From: Pseudolysinimonas_A sp039912695
GTDB lineage: Bacteria; Actinomycetota; Actinomycetes; Actinomycetales; Microbacteriaceae
Reading direction: 5' to 3'
Assembly: GCF_039912695.1 (NCBI RefSeq)
Contig: NZ_JBDSPJ010000024.1
Coordinates: forward strand, 124,001 to 188,000
DNA: 64,000 nt
Part shown: positions 16,640 to 24,327 of the stretch, piece by piece
How the letters are laid out: each line of letters opens with the position of its first letter
How positions within the stretch are numbered: the first letter of the stretch is position 1
Translations under genes and position numbers: made by a program
The notes under the pieces: generated by a model
Databases searched by the model: none
What the model was told of the DNA's origin: nothing
What the model saw: only the letters and a program-made list of their open reading frames with translations

Positions 16640-18070
16640 TCAGGCCGCGGGAGGCGTTGTTGCCCCGCCGGAGCCGCTGCGGCGACGTCGGGTGCGGTTG
16701 CGTCGCGCGGGGGTGGTGCCGTCGTGGGTTCCGCCGCCCTCCTGACGCGGGGCAGCAGTAGCGCCGCTTGAACTCCCGCCGCCGCTGGTGTGGGAGCGCT
16801 GACGCTGCCGCGGGGGACGATCGCCGCCACCGCTTCCGCCGGAGGATGACGAGCTGGGCTCGCGTTCAACGTGCGGCGCGGCGGGAGTGCTCCTGAGCCG
16901 TCCCTTCACTCCGACCGGAATGTCGAGGTCGGTGAAGAGATGCGGTGACGACGAGTAGGTCTCCGTCGGGTCGGGCTGCTGAAAGTCGAGTGCCTTGTTG
17001 ATCAATGCCCACTTGTGCATGTCGGCCCAGTCGACGAAGGTCACCGCGATTCCGGTCTTGCCGGCGCGGCCGGTCCGGCCGGCGCGGTGCAGGTAGGTGT
17101 CGGGGTCATCCGGGATGGTGTGGTTGATCACGTGGGTGACGTCATCCACATCGATGCCGCGCGCGGCGACATCCGTGGCGATGAGGACGTCTTTCTTGCC
17201 GGCCTTGAAGGCAGCCATCGAGCGCTCCCGCGACTCCTGGCTCATGTCGCCGTGCACGGAGGCGGAGTTGAAACCGCGGTCCTGCAGTTCTTCGGTGAGC
17301 TTCTGGGCGGCGCGCTTGGTGCGGGTGAAGATGATCGTCTTGCCGCGACCTTCGGCCTGGAGGATGCGGCCGATGACCTCGTCTTTGTCGAGGTTGTGGG
17401 CGCGGTAGATGAGGTGCTTGATATTCGCCTGGGTGAGGCCCTCATCCGGATCCGTCGCGCGGATGTGGATCGGGCGGTTCATGAACCGGCGAGCGAGCGC
17501 GACCACCGGGCCGGGCATCGTCGCGGAGAACAGCATCGTGTGGCGGGTCGGCGAGGTCTGCGCGAACAGCTTCTCGACATCGCCGAGGAAGCCCAGGTCG
17601 AGCATTTTGTCGGCTTCGTCGAGCACCATCACCTTGACGTTGGCGAACGAGATCAGCCGCTGCCCGGCGAGGTCGAGGAGGCGTCCCGGGGTGCCGACGA
17701 CGATCTGCGCGCCAGCCTTCAACTCTTCGATCTGGCCCTCGTACGCCTTGCCGCCGTAAATGGCGACGATCTTGGTGTCGCGGTGCGAAGCGGCGACGGT
17801 GAGGTCATCCGCCACCTGCACACACAGTTCTCGCGTGGGCACGACGACGAGCGCCTGCACTCCCGGTTCCGGGTGCAAGCCGAGCGACTGGATCAGCGGC
17901 AGACCGAAACCGAAGGTCTTGCCGGTGCCTGTCTTGGCCTGGCCGATGATGTCTTGCCCAGCGAGGCCGAGCGGGATTGTTTGCGACTGGATCGGGAAGG
18001 GCTCGATGATGCCCTTCTCTGCCAACGCGTCGACCATGTCCTGGTCAATATTCAAATCGCGAAAAGTCAA
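16640..18070 (-). CDS. DEAD-box ATP-dependent RNA helicase (RhlE-like)
   Basis: This 476-aa protein has all core motifs: Q motif PFPIQSQ, Walker A AKTGTGKT (45-52), PTRELC, VLDEAD, FSATMP, ATDVAARGIDV and HRAGRTGRAG. The C-terminal 80 residues are low complexity, with Ser/Gly and Arg clusters ending RNRTRRRR, an RNA-binding tail. The start is TTG 18070, where family homology begins (MTFRDLNIDQ); it lacks a leaderless promoter and has a longer leader. The neighbour is a ferritin-like protein, as for the rhlE gene of mycobacteria. It remodels RNA or ribosomal precursors. Confidence 0.93.
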   Translation of the reverse strand: MTFRDLNIDQDMVDALAEKGIIEPFPIQSQTIPLGLAGQDIIGQAKTGTGKTFGFGLPLIQSLGLHPEPGVQALVVVPTRELCVQVADDLTVAASHRDTKIVAIYGGKAYEGQIEELKAGAQIVVGTPGRLLDLAGQRLISFANVKVMVLDEADKMLDLGFLGDVEKLFAQTSPTRHTMLFSATMPGPVVALARRFMNRPIHIRATDPDEGLTQANIKHLIYRAHNLDKDEVIGRILQAEGRGKTIIFTRTKRAAQKLTEELQDRGFNSASVHGDMSQESRERSMAAFKAGKKDVLIATDVAARGIDVDDVTHVINHTIPDDPDTYLHRAGRTGRAGKTGIAVTFVDWADMHKWALINKALDFQQPDPTETYSSSPHLFTDLDIPVGVKGRLRSTPAAPHVEREPSSSSSGGSGGGDRPPRQRQRSHTSGGGSSSGATAAPRQEGGGTHDGTTPARRNRTRRRRSGSGGATTPPAA

Positions 18071-18164
18071 GGAATGCCTGTCTTGTCAGTGCGCCCCTTC
18101 ACTCAGGAGCGCGGGTTGGTGCCGTGGGCCAGGGAGTGAAAATCCACTGACTAGGCTGGATGCT
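18071..18164. promoter_or_regulatory. Helicase 5' leader and ferritin-like gene promoter
   Basis: TAGGCT (18152-18157) stands 7 nt before GTG 18165 of the ferritin-like gene. On the other strand the helicase has a leader of up to about 80 nt, containing AGG 7 nt before its TTG. Long leaders on DEAD-box helicase genes are often targets of cold-shock or autoregulation; that is inference. Confidence 0.4.
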
Positions 18165-18878
18165 GTGTGGGCTTGGCTGCGTCGGAGACGAACCCGTGCC
18201 CGGAGCGTTTCACGGCCGGTTCGATCGGAGGCCGTTGAGGCCACGCGCGTAGAACTCGCCGAGCTCGCCCCCGGTCCTGAAGCTTACCTGGGTGAACTCG
18301 CCTATCTCACGCTTGTGCTGTTCGAAAACCTCGGACGCGGCGCGACAGTGGCACCGACAGCATCCGCGAAGAGCCGTCTGGGGCGGGTCGCCGCCGAGGT
18401 GCTCGAGGTACACGAAGCGGTTTTGGCCGAGCTTCACGACCGTCGAATCGATCCCGCAGAGGCGATGGAGCCGTTCCGCGCCGGCCTCGACGACTTCCAG
18501 CGCCGCACTCAGGGCGACGACTGGCACGAGATTCTGATCACCTGCTATCTCACCTCGGGCTTCCTGCTCGATTTCTTCGCAGGGCTCGCGGCCGGTCTGC
18601 CTGGTGGTCTCTCCGACCGTATCTCCGCGCTCCTGTCGGACGACGAGGCCGAGGGGCTGCTGGTCGACGAACTGCGCGAGGCGATCGACGGCAACCCGCG
18701 CTTGGCTTCGCGGCTCGCGATGTGGGGTCGTCGTCTGGTCGGCGACACGATGCTGGTCGCTCGCTCAGCCCTGGTGATCGGCGGTCAGGCGCCCGGCGAG
18801 GAGCGCATCGAGCCGATCTTCACCGAACTCATTGCGGCGCACACGCGTCGGATGGATGCCCTCGGCTTGACGGCGTAA
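18165..18878 (+). CDS. Ferritin-like-fold protein (tRNA hydroxylase MiaE-like)
   Basis: This 237-aa helical protein resembles the ferritin-like proteins that accompany the RhlE helicase in actinobacteria, some annotated as tRNA-(ms2io6A)-hydroxylase-like. Helices with acidic and His residues (LAYLTLVLFENLG, EVLEVHEAVLAEL, DDWHEILITCYL) could supply a di-iron site. GTG 18165 has TAGGCT 7 nt upstream. Family assignment is by sequence pattern and context; enzymatic function unproven. Confidence 0.7.
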   Translation: MWAWLRRRRTRARSVSRPVRSEAVEATRVELAELAPGPEAYLGELAYLTLVLFENLGRGATVAPTASAKSRLGRVAAEVLEVHEAVLAELHDRRIDPAEAMEPFRAGLDDFQRRTQGDDWHEILITCYLTSGFLLDFFAGLAAGLPGGLSDRISALLSDDEAEGLLVDELREAIDGNPRLASRLAMWGRRLVGDTMLVARSALVIGGQAPGEERIEPIFTELIAAHTRRMDALGLTA

Positions 18879-18888
18879 GACGCGCACC

Positions 18889-19290
18889 GTGAACCCGAAC
18901 GTCTTTCGCTACATCGGGATTGGCGCCGTCGTCGGTGCCGTGATCTTCGCGGCGAACACGATCCTGTCCGTGGGTGCCACGGGGTCGTTGTCGTCAAACG
19001 TCGGCATCGTGGCGGCCGGCGCCGTCTTTGGTGCCGTGATCGGCGTGGTGGCCGGAATCGCGGTGACCGTCATCCAACCGATCATCAAGCGCGCCACCAG
19101 GATCGCGCGAGCCGTGCTGGTGGGCTTGGTCGGCGGGATCGTCTTCTTCGTCGGAACCTGGCTGTTGACCGGGTCCCCCACCTCGGGAGTTCTGGTGTTG
19201 ACCGCCGCCGTCAGCTCCGCGGTGTTCGCGCTGGCAATGGGGTTCGTCTACGCAAGCGCACAGCGAACAACAGGAACGCCCCCGCGATAA
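18889..19290 (+). CDS. Small Gly/Ala/Val-rich membrane protein, hypothetical
   Basis: This 133-aa protein has four predicted membrane segments (about residues 7-26, 40-62, 73-95 and 98-122) with short basic loops. It starts at GTG 18889, 10 bp after the ferritin-like gene, so it is probably cotranscribed. Its last 80 bp overlap the 3' end of the LRR protein gene on the other strand. I do not recognise a family. Confidence 0.65.
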   Translation: MNPNVFRYIGIGAVVGAVIFAANTILSVGATGSLSSNVGIVAAGAVFGAVIGVVAGIAVTVIQPIIKRATRIARAVLVGLVGGIVFFVGTWLLTGSPTSGVLVLTAAVSSAVFALAMGFVYASAQRTTGTPPR

Positions 19291-20482
19291 GCAGCAGGGT
19301 CGCGATCGTGGGTGTATCGCCGATCGGGCTGCCGGTCGCCGCGAGGGCAGGCTTCGTCGTCCAGGTCGCTTCGAGGGCGAGGTCGCCCGTGACCAGAGTT
19401 GCGAAGTCGAACGAGGCGCCTCCCGGTGAGACTGTCCAGCCGGCGAAAATCAAATCGGGGTCGGTCGGGGCGGGTGGCTGGGTGACGGCTGTTCCGACCA
19501 GGACGTCCTGGTCGGTCGGTGCGGCGCCGTGTCCGGCCGAGTCGAAGGTGATGGTCGCCACGGCCTGCGCGGGGTATCCCTTCCAGGTCGGCGAGGTGTA
19601 GCCGCCCGCGGTCTGCGGATCGCCGAACCGCCAGTAGTAGCGAATGCTCGGGTTGGAGACGGCGAAGACGCCCGAACCGAACGTGGGAGGGGCCGCTCCC
19701 TCGAAGGTGGCCAGCAACGAGCCCGACGAGTTGTTCTGGAAGACCGAATTTCCCACCGTGGTGACTGATGCCGGGATGCGGACAGTTGCGAGCCGGTTGT
19801 TGTACGCGAACGCGAAGTTGTCGATCGTCGTCACTCCCGAGCCGATGACCAGGTCCCGCAGGTCATCCGCCGCGAACGCAGCGAAGGCAATCGAGGTGAC
19901 CCCGGGCGGGATGACGACGGACTGGAGCCGGTTGTTGTTCGAGAACACCTGCACGCCGATCGCCGCGAGACCGCTGCCGATCGTCAGGGTGCGCAGATCC
20001 ATCGAGTCGAACGCCCACTGCCCGATCGAGGTGACCGAATCGGGGATCGCGATCGCGAGCACGTGCCCCGAGTTGGTGAAGGCGTAGTCACCGATGGTCT
20101 GCACACCGTGGCCGAGGTCCACGGTGACCAGGGAGTTCGCGGCACGGAAGGCTTGTGCCCCGATCGTCACCACGGTGTCGGGGATCGTGATCGATATGAT
20201 CGTCGCGTTGATGAAGGCCGAGGGTCCAATCGCGGTGACCGCGTAGGAGACCAGGTTGATCGTGACGTGGTCGGGAATAACGATGACCGCCGGACCCGGG
20301 GTGTAGGACGTGGCGGTGGCACCGGCTCCCGGCAGCGAATCATCGGCGGTGTAGGTGACGCCGTCGATCACCGTCGAGACGGTCGCGGCCGACGCGGGGG
20401 CGACGATGACCAGGGGGAGGGCCAGGAGGGTCACACCGACGAGCGTGAGAAGGGCCGCGCGTGCGGCGAGCGGTGCGGACAT
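19211..20482 (-). CDS. Secreted leucine-rich-repeat surface protein with sortase signal (LAATG)
   Basis: This 423-aa protein has a signal peptide (to about residue 33, APASAA), a run of BspA-type LRR_5 repeats (about 75-280; units such as ITIPDTVVTIGAQAF, VVIPPGVTSIAFAAF and VRIPASVTTVGNSVF), and a Listeria-Bacteroides/InlB-type repeat (about 310-370). It ends in a sorting signal: LAATG at 380-384, a hydrophobic helix and RLRRR. LAxTG is the signal of class E sortases, so it should be linked to the cell wall and take part in surface binding. The gene ends inside its convergent neighbour. Confidence 0.88.
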   Translation of the reverse strand: MSAPLAARAALLTLVGVTLLALPLVIVAPASAATVSTVIDGVTYTADDSLPGAGATATSYTPGPAVIVIPDHVTINLVSYAVTAIGPSAFINATIISITIPDTVVTIGAQAFRAANSLVTVDLGHGVQTIGDYAFTNSGHVLAIAIPDSVTSIGQWAFDSMDLRTLTIGSGLAAIGVQVFSNNNRLQSVVIPPGVTSIAFAAFAADDLRDLVIGSGVTTIDNFAFAYNNRLATVRIPASVTTVGNSVFQNNSSGSLLATFEGAAPPTFGSGVFAVSNPSIRYYWRFGDPQTAGGYTSPTWKGYPAQAVATITFDSAGHGAAPTDQDVLVGTAVTQPPAPTDPDLIFAGWTVSPGGASFDFATLVTGDLALEATWTTKPALAATGSPIGDTPTIATLLLIAGAFLLFAVRLRRRTPLPARTPRS

Positions 20483-20534
20483 GCCTCATGATGGCACCGC
20501 GCCTCACGAATGAGGGGATGCGGGTCACAACTAA

Positions 20535-20831
20535 CTAAGCGCGACCGCCGGAGAGTACGTGCCGCTCGCGGGCGTCTTCAGCCATGCGGATTCGCGAGAC
20601 GATGACATCCACGACCAGGGTGATGCCCACGGTGCCGGCGAAGGTGATGACCCAAATCCACGGCTCGCCCGCCTTGAAGCCGAGCCAGGTGAAGCCTGTC
20701 CAGAGGAGCGCGGCGACGATGGCGCCGATTGCGGGGATGAGGGCGACGCCGTGCATCCGGCGACCCGGCAGCAGGTAGCGCAGCAGCAGGCCGATGCCGA
20801 GGCCGACGACGGTGACGTAGGCGAGTTCCAT
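20535..20831 (-). CDS. Small conserved membrane protein
   Basis: This 98-aa protein has three predicted membrane segments (about residues 3-18, 30-50 and 58-78) and a basic tail ending RERHVLSGGRA. Its ATG overlaps the TGA of the DUF3107 gene by one base (TGATG), so it is translated from the same transcript. I do not assign a function. Confidence 0.65.
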   Translation of the reverse strand: MELAYVTVVGLGIGLLLRYLLPGRRMHGVALIPAIGAIVAALLWTGFTWLGFKAGEPWIWVITFAGTVGITLVVDVIVSRIRMAEDARERHVLSGGRA

Positions 20832-21055
20832 CAGGCCACGAAGCCCACGCGGCGGGAACTCTCCGAGCCCACCTCGAGGTACGAGAAGGAGGCGGTCGGC
20901 ACGATGTAGACCTTGCCCTTGTCGTCGCTCAACTTGATGAACTTGGTGTCGGAGTCGAGCGCGGCCGACACGATCTTCTCGATGTCGGCAGCGGACTGCG
21001 ACGTCTCGAAGCTGAGTTCACGGGGAGAGTTGGCGATGCCGATGCGAATATCCAC
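20831..21055 (-). CDS. DUF3107 protein
   Basis: This 74-aa protein starts MDIRIGIANSPRELSF and has a short alpha/beta pattern ending in a hydrophobic strand, typical of DUF3107, a small actinobacterial family. In mycobacteria its gene lies near rhlE and the AdnAB genes, as here. GTG 21055 has TAAGCT (21062-21067) 6 nt upstream on the minus strand. Function unknown. Confidence 0.85.
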   Translation of the reverse strand: MDIRIGIANSPRELSFETSQSAADIEKIVSAALDSDTKFIKLSDDKGKVYIVPTASFSYLEVGSESSRRVGFVA

Positions 21056-21162
21056 GAGTGCAGCTTAGGAGTCGGGGCTTCGTCAGTTTGGCGCGGTTCG
21101 CTTGCGGCGGAAGAAGACGCGAAGTGGATGCCGCTGTCGGCGCTCGCAGATAAGTTCAGCTA
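21056..21162. promoter_or_regulatory. Divergent promoters of DUF3107 and adnAB
   Basis: TAAGCT on the minus strand (21062-21067) and TAAGTT on the plus strand (21151-21156) each lie 6 nt from a GTG start. I searched the region by eye for a LexA-type palindrome, which would suit a repair operon, and saw none. Confidence 0.55.
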
Positions 21163-24100
21163 GTGAGTGGGCTGGGTTTCGATCGCGACCTTTCGGGTCC
21201 CGATTTCATCCCTGCTGCTTTTCGTTTTACTTCTGGGTTTGCTTCTGTTGCTCTTGATTCGAGTCAGGCCGCTGTAGTGGCCCTTCCTGATGGGGCGTCG
21301 GCGGCGGTTCTGGGGTGTGCGGGGTCGGGCAAGACGACCACGATCGTTGAGCTGGTCGCGGACCGCGTGCTCGTCCGGGGCTGGGATCCGTCGTCGATTG
21401 TCGTGCTGACGAACGCCCGGGCGGCCGCGACGCGACTTCGAGATCGGATCGCGCTGCGGTTGGGCGTTCCCACCGACGGCCCGATGGCCCGCACGAGTCT
21501 GTCGTTCGCCTACGAGATCGTGAGCGTCGCGGCCCGCGCGTCGGGCGTCGACGTGCCGCGGCTGGTCACCGGCGCGGAACAGGATGCCGACCTCGGCGCG
21601 CTTCTGGCCGGCCACATTGAGTCGGGAACCGGGCCCGCCTGGCCCGAACCGTTGACCCCCGATGTGCGACGGATGCCGCGCTTCCGTTCGGAGTTGCGTG
21701 ACCTGTTCGCGCGAGCGACCGAACTCGATCTCGACCCGAGCGGGATGCGGCGCCTCGGGCAGGCGACGAGCCGACCGGAGTGGGGGGCGGCATCCGAATT
21801 CTGGAGCGAGTACCTCGACGTGATCGCGTCGGCCCGCGAGGAGCAGCTCGACTCAGCCGAACTGGCACGCTTTGCCGCCCGAATCCTCGACGACAGTGAA
21901 GGGTCGGCCGAACGCGTTGCCGGGCTGCGCCTTGTCGTGGTCGACGACCTCCCCGAGGCGACAGAGGCGACCCTCGGGCTGCTCGCGGCACTGGCGCGAC
22001 GAGGAGTGCCGGTCATCGCGTTCGGGGATCCCGACGTTGCGGCGAATGCCTTCCGCGGCGGCGAGCCCGACGCGCTGGGCCGGCTGTCGAGCGTGCTCGC
22101 GCGCGGCGAACGCGGCCGATTCGAGGTAAGCGAACTTGTTCTCGAGACCGCGCATCGACCAAATTCGGTTCTGCGCGAGTTCACTACAACGGTCACCGGC
22201 CGGGTCGGCACGGCGCTCGCGGGCGCGCAACGCAAAGCGACCGCCGAACGTGTCCCCGGCCCGCGTCCAGCGCTCACGCGGATCGAAGCCTCGACTCCCG
22301 CCCGGATGGCGTCGGCGATCGCGCGGCTGTTGCGCGAAGAGCATCTGCTGGCCGGGGTTCCCTGGCGGCGTCTCGCGGTCATCGTGCGATCGGGTGCGCT
22401 CGTGCCGTCGCTGGCACGGTCGCTCGCGCTCGCCGAGGTGCCGACGCGAACCAGCGGGGCCGGGGCGGCGCTTCTGGATGACGCGGCGGCCCGCGCTCTC
22501 ATCACCATCGTTGAGGCGGGGATCGGCCTGAGCCCGCTCACCCCCGAGCTCGGGGCCGAACTGCTGCTCGGCCCGTTCGGCGGGCTCGACCCGATCGGCC
22601 TTCGTCGCTTGCGGATTGCCCTGCGCACCGACGAGGCCGTGGCCGGCGGATCCCGACCAAGCGGCGAGCTGCTCGTCGAGGCGCTCTCAGCTCCGGGACG
22701 CTTCGCGACGATCGACGCCGGCGTCGCGCGGTCGGCCGAGCGGGTGGCCGGCACCCTCGATGCCCTACGCGAGAGCGATTCCGCAGCCACGATCGAAGAC
22801 CTGCTCTGGCTCGCCTGGGAACGCAGCCGGCTGGCCAAGCCGTGGCGTGAGCAAGCCCTCGGCACCGGACTCGCCGCCGCGGAGGCCAACCGCGACCTCG
22901 ACGGGATCGTCGCCCTGTTCGCGGCAGCCAAACGCTTCACCGAGCGGCGCCCCGGCGTGCGTGCGAGCGAGTTTCTCGCCAATCTGCGTGAGGCCGAGGT
23001 TGCCGAAGACCTCATCGCCCCCACTCGAACTGAAGACGCGGTCTTCATCACGACCCCGTCGGGCGCGGTCGGGCTCGAATTCGACACCGTCGTCGTCGCG
23101 GGCCTGCAGGAGGGGGTCTGGCCGAACCGGCGTCCGCGCGGATCGCTGCTGTCACCCCAAGCCCTGGCCCGCGCCGCAACCGGAGCTGAGTCGCCACTGG
23201 ATGAGCGCAAACTCGTTCTCGACGACGAGCTCCGGATGTTCGCTCTCGCGATCTCCCGCGCGAAGGACCGCGTCGTGCTGGCCGCCGTCGTCAACGATGA
23301 CGAGTCACGCAGTGTGCTGTTCGACCTATTGCCGTCAGGCACCGGGTTGCTCGCCGAAAGCGCACCGCTCTCGCTGCGCGGAGCGACCGGGCGGCTGCGT
23401 CGCATCCTGACCTCGCGCGGGCAGGAGCCGACCGCTCGGGCCAACGCCGCCACCTCACTTGCGCGACTCGCCGAACTCGAGGTGCCCGGGGCCGATCCGG
23501 CTGACTGGCATGGGCTGTTGGAACTGTCGACGACGGCGCCGCTGTTCGAGGGGTCGCAGGTTCCGGTGTCGCCGTCTCGGGTCGAGCGTTTCGAGGAGTC
23601 TCCGCTCGACTGGTTTCTGGAAACCGTCGGCGGCAGCACGTCGACGACCCTCATGGAGGTCGGCACGATTTTGCACTGGGCGATGGAGACCACGGAGTCT
23701 CCCGACGCGGCCGCGGTGTGGGAGCGCGTCGAGCAGCGCTGGGGCGAGCTTCTCTTCGAGTCGCCCTGGCTCGCCGAGCATCATCGCCGAAGTGCGCGGG
23801 TGCTCGCCGACGGCATCGCCGCCTACCTGGGCGACTTTCGGGCCGGCGGCGGGACGGTCGTGGGGGCCGAGAAGTCGTTCGAGTTCGACATCGACAGTGC
23901 CCACATCCGCGGCACGATCGACAGGGTCGAGCGCGACGCCGACGGTGCTGTGGTGATCATCGACCTGAAGACCGGCAGTCCGATCACCAGCCAACCCAAG
24001 ATCGACGCCGCCGCCCAGTTGGGTGCCTATCAGCTCGCCTATCGCGCCGGGTTGCTCGACGACGTGCTGAGCGATCTGGGCGCACATCACCCGGGCGGAG

Positions 24101-24327
24101 CGAAGCTGCTGTTCGTCAAGTCGGGTGTCGCGGGAAAGAAGTACCGCGAAGCCGTGCAGGCGCCGCTCGACGACGCGGGTCTTGAGGCGTTCCGGGAACG
24201 CATCCGCCAAGTGGCGATCGGGATGGCAGCGGCATCGTTCGCCGGCGTCCTCGAAATCGCGGGGTACGGCCTCGGCACGGTTCCCGCCCTCCGGCTGCAC
24301 CGGGTCGGGGCGGTGAGTGCGGAATGA
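21163..24327 (+). CDS. adnA: AdnA subunit of the AdnAB helicase-nuclease
   Basis: This 1054-aa protein has an UvrD-type motor with Walker A GCAGSGKT (51-58) and a C-terminal RecB-like nuclease with GTIDRVE, IDLKTG (D934, K936) and a QLGAY helix. AdnAB resects DNA double-strand ends in actinobacteria that lack RecBCD or AddAB. The Walker B region reads VVVDDLPEAT near residue 260 rather than DExQD, so ATP hydrolysis in this subunit may be weak; in AdnAB the AdnB motor is known to be dominant. GTG 21163 has TAAGTT 6 nt upstream. It overlaps adnB by ATGA. Confidence 0.92.
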   Translation: MSGLGFDRDLSGPDFIPAAFRFTSGFASVALDSSQAAVVALPDGASAAVLGCAGSGKTTTIVELVADRVLVRGWDPSSIVVLTNARAAATRLRDRIALRLGVPTDGPMARTSLSFAYEIVSVAARASGVDVPRLVTGAEQDADLGALLAGHIESGTGPAWPEPLTPDVRRMPRFRSELRDLFARATELDLDPSGMRRLGQATSRPEWGAASEFWSEYLDVIASAREEQLDSAELARFAARILDDSEGSAERVAGLRLVVVDDLPEATEATLGLLAALARRGVPVIAFGDPDVAANAFRGGEPDALGRLSSVLARGERGRFEVSELVLETAHRPNSVLREFTTTVTGRVGTALAGAQRKATAERVPGPRPALTRIEASTPARMASAIARLLREEHLLAGVPWRRLAVIVRSGALVPSLARSLALAEVPTRTSGAGAALLDDAAARALITIVEAGIGLSPLTPELGAELLLGPFGGLDPIGLRRLRIALRTDEAVAGGSRPSGELLVEALSAPGRFATIDAGVARSAERVAGTLDALRESDSAATIEDLLWLAWERSRLAKPWREQALGTGLAAAEANRDLDGIVALFAAAKRFTERRPGVRASEFLANLREAEVAEDLIAPTRTEDAVFITTPSGAVGLEFDTVVVAGLQEGVWPNRRPRGSLLSPQALARAATGAESPLDERKLVLDDELRMFALAISRAKDRVVLAAVVNDDESRSVLFDLLPSGTGLLAESAPLSLRGATGRLRRILTSRGQEPTARANAATSLARLAELEVPGADPADWHGLLELSTTAPLFEGSQVPVSPSRVERFEESPLDWFLETVGGSTSTTLMEVGTILHWAMETTESPDAAAVWERVEQRWGELLFESPWLAEHHRRSARVLADGIAAYLGDFRAGGGTVVGAEKSFEFDIDSAHIRGTIDRVERDADGAVVIIDLKTGSPITSQPKIDAAAQLGAYQLAYRAGLLDDVLSDLGAHHPGGAKLLFVKSGVAGKKYREAVQAPLDDAGLEAFRERIRQVAIGMAAASFAGVLEIAGYGLGTVPALRLHRVGAVSAE

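Noticed and set aside
21510..23693. 727-codon open frame on the minus strand
   Set aside because: It is fully antisense to adnA, has Ser/Arg-rich low-complexity composition typical of GC-rich shadow frames, and no conserved motif.
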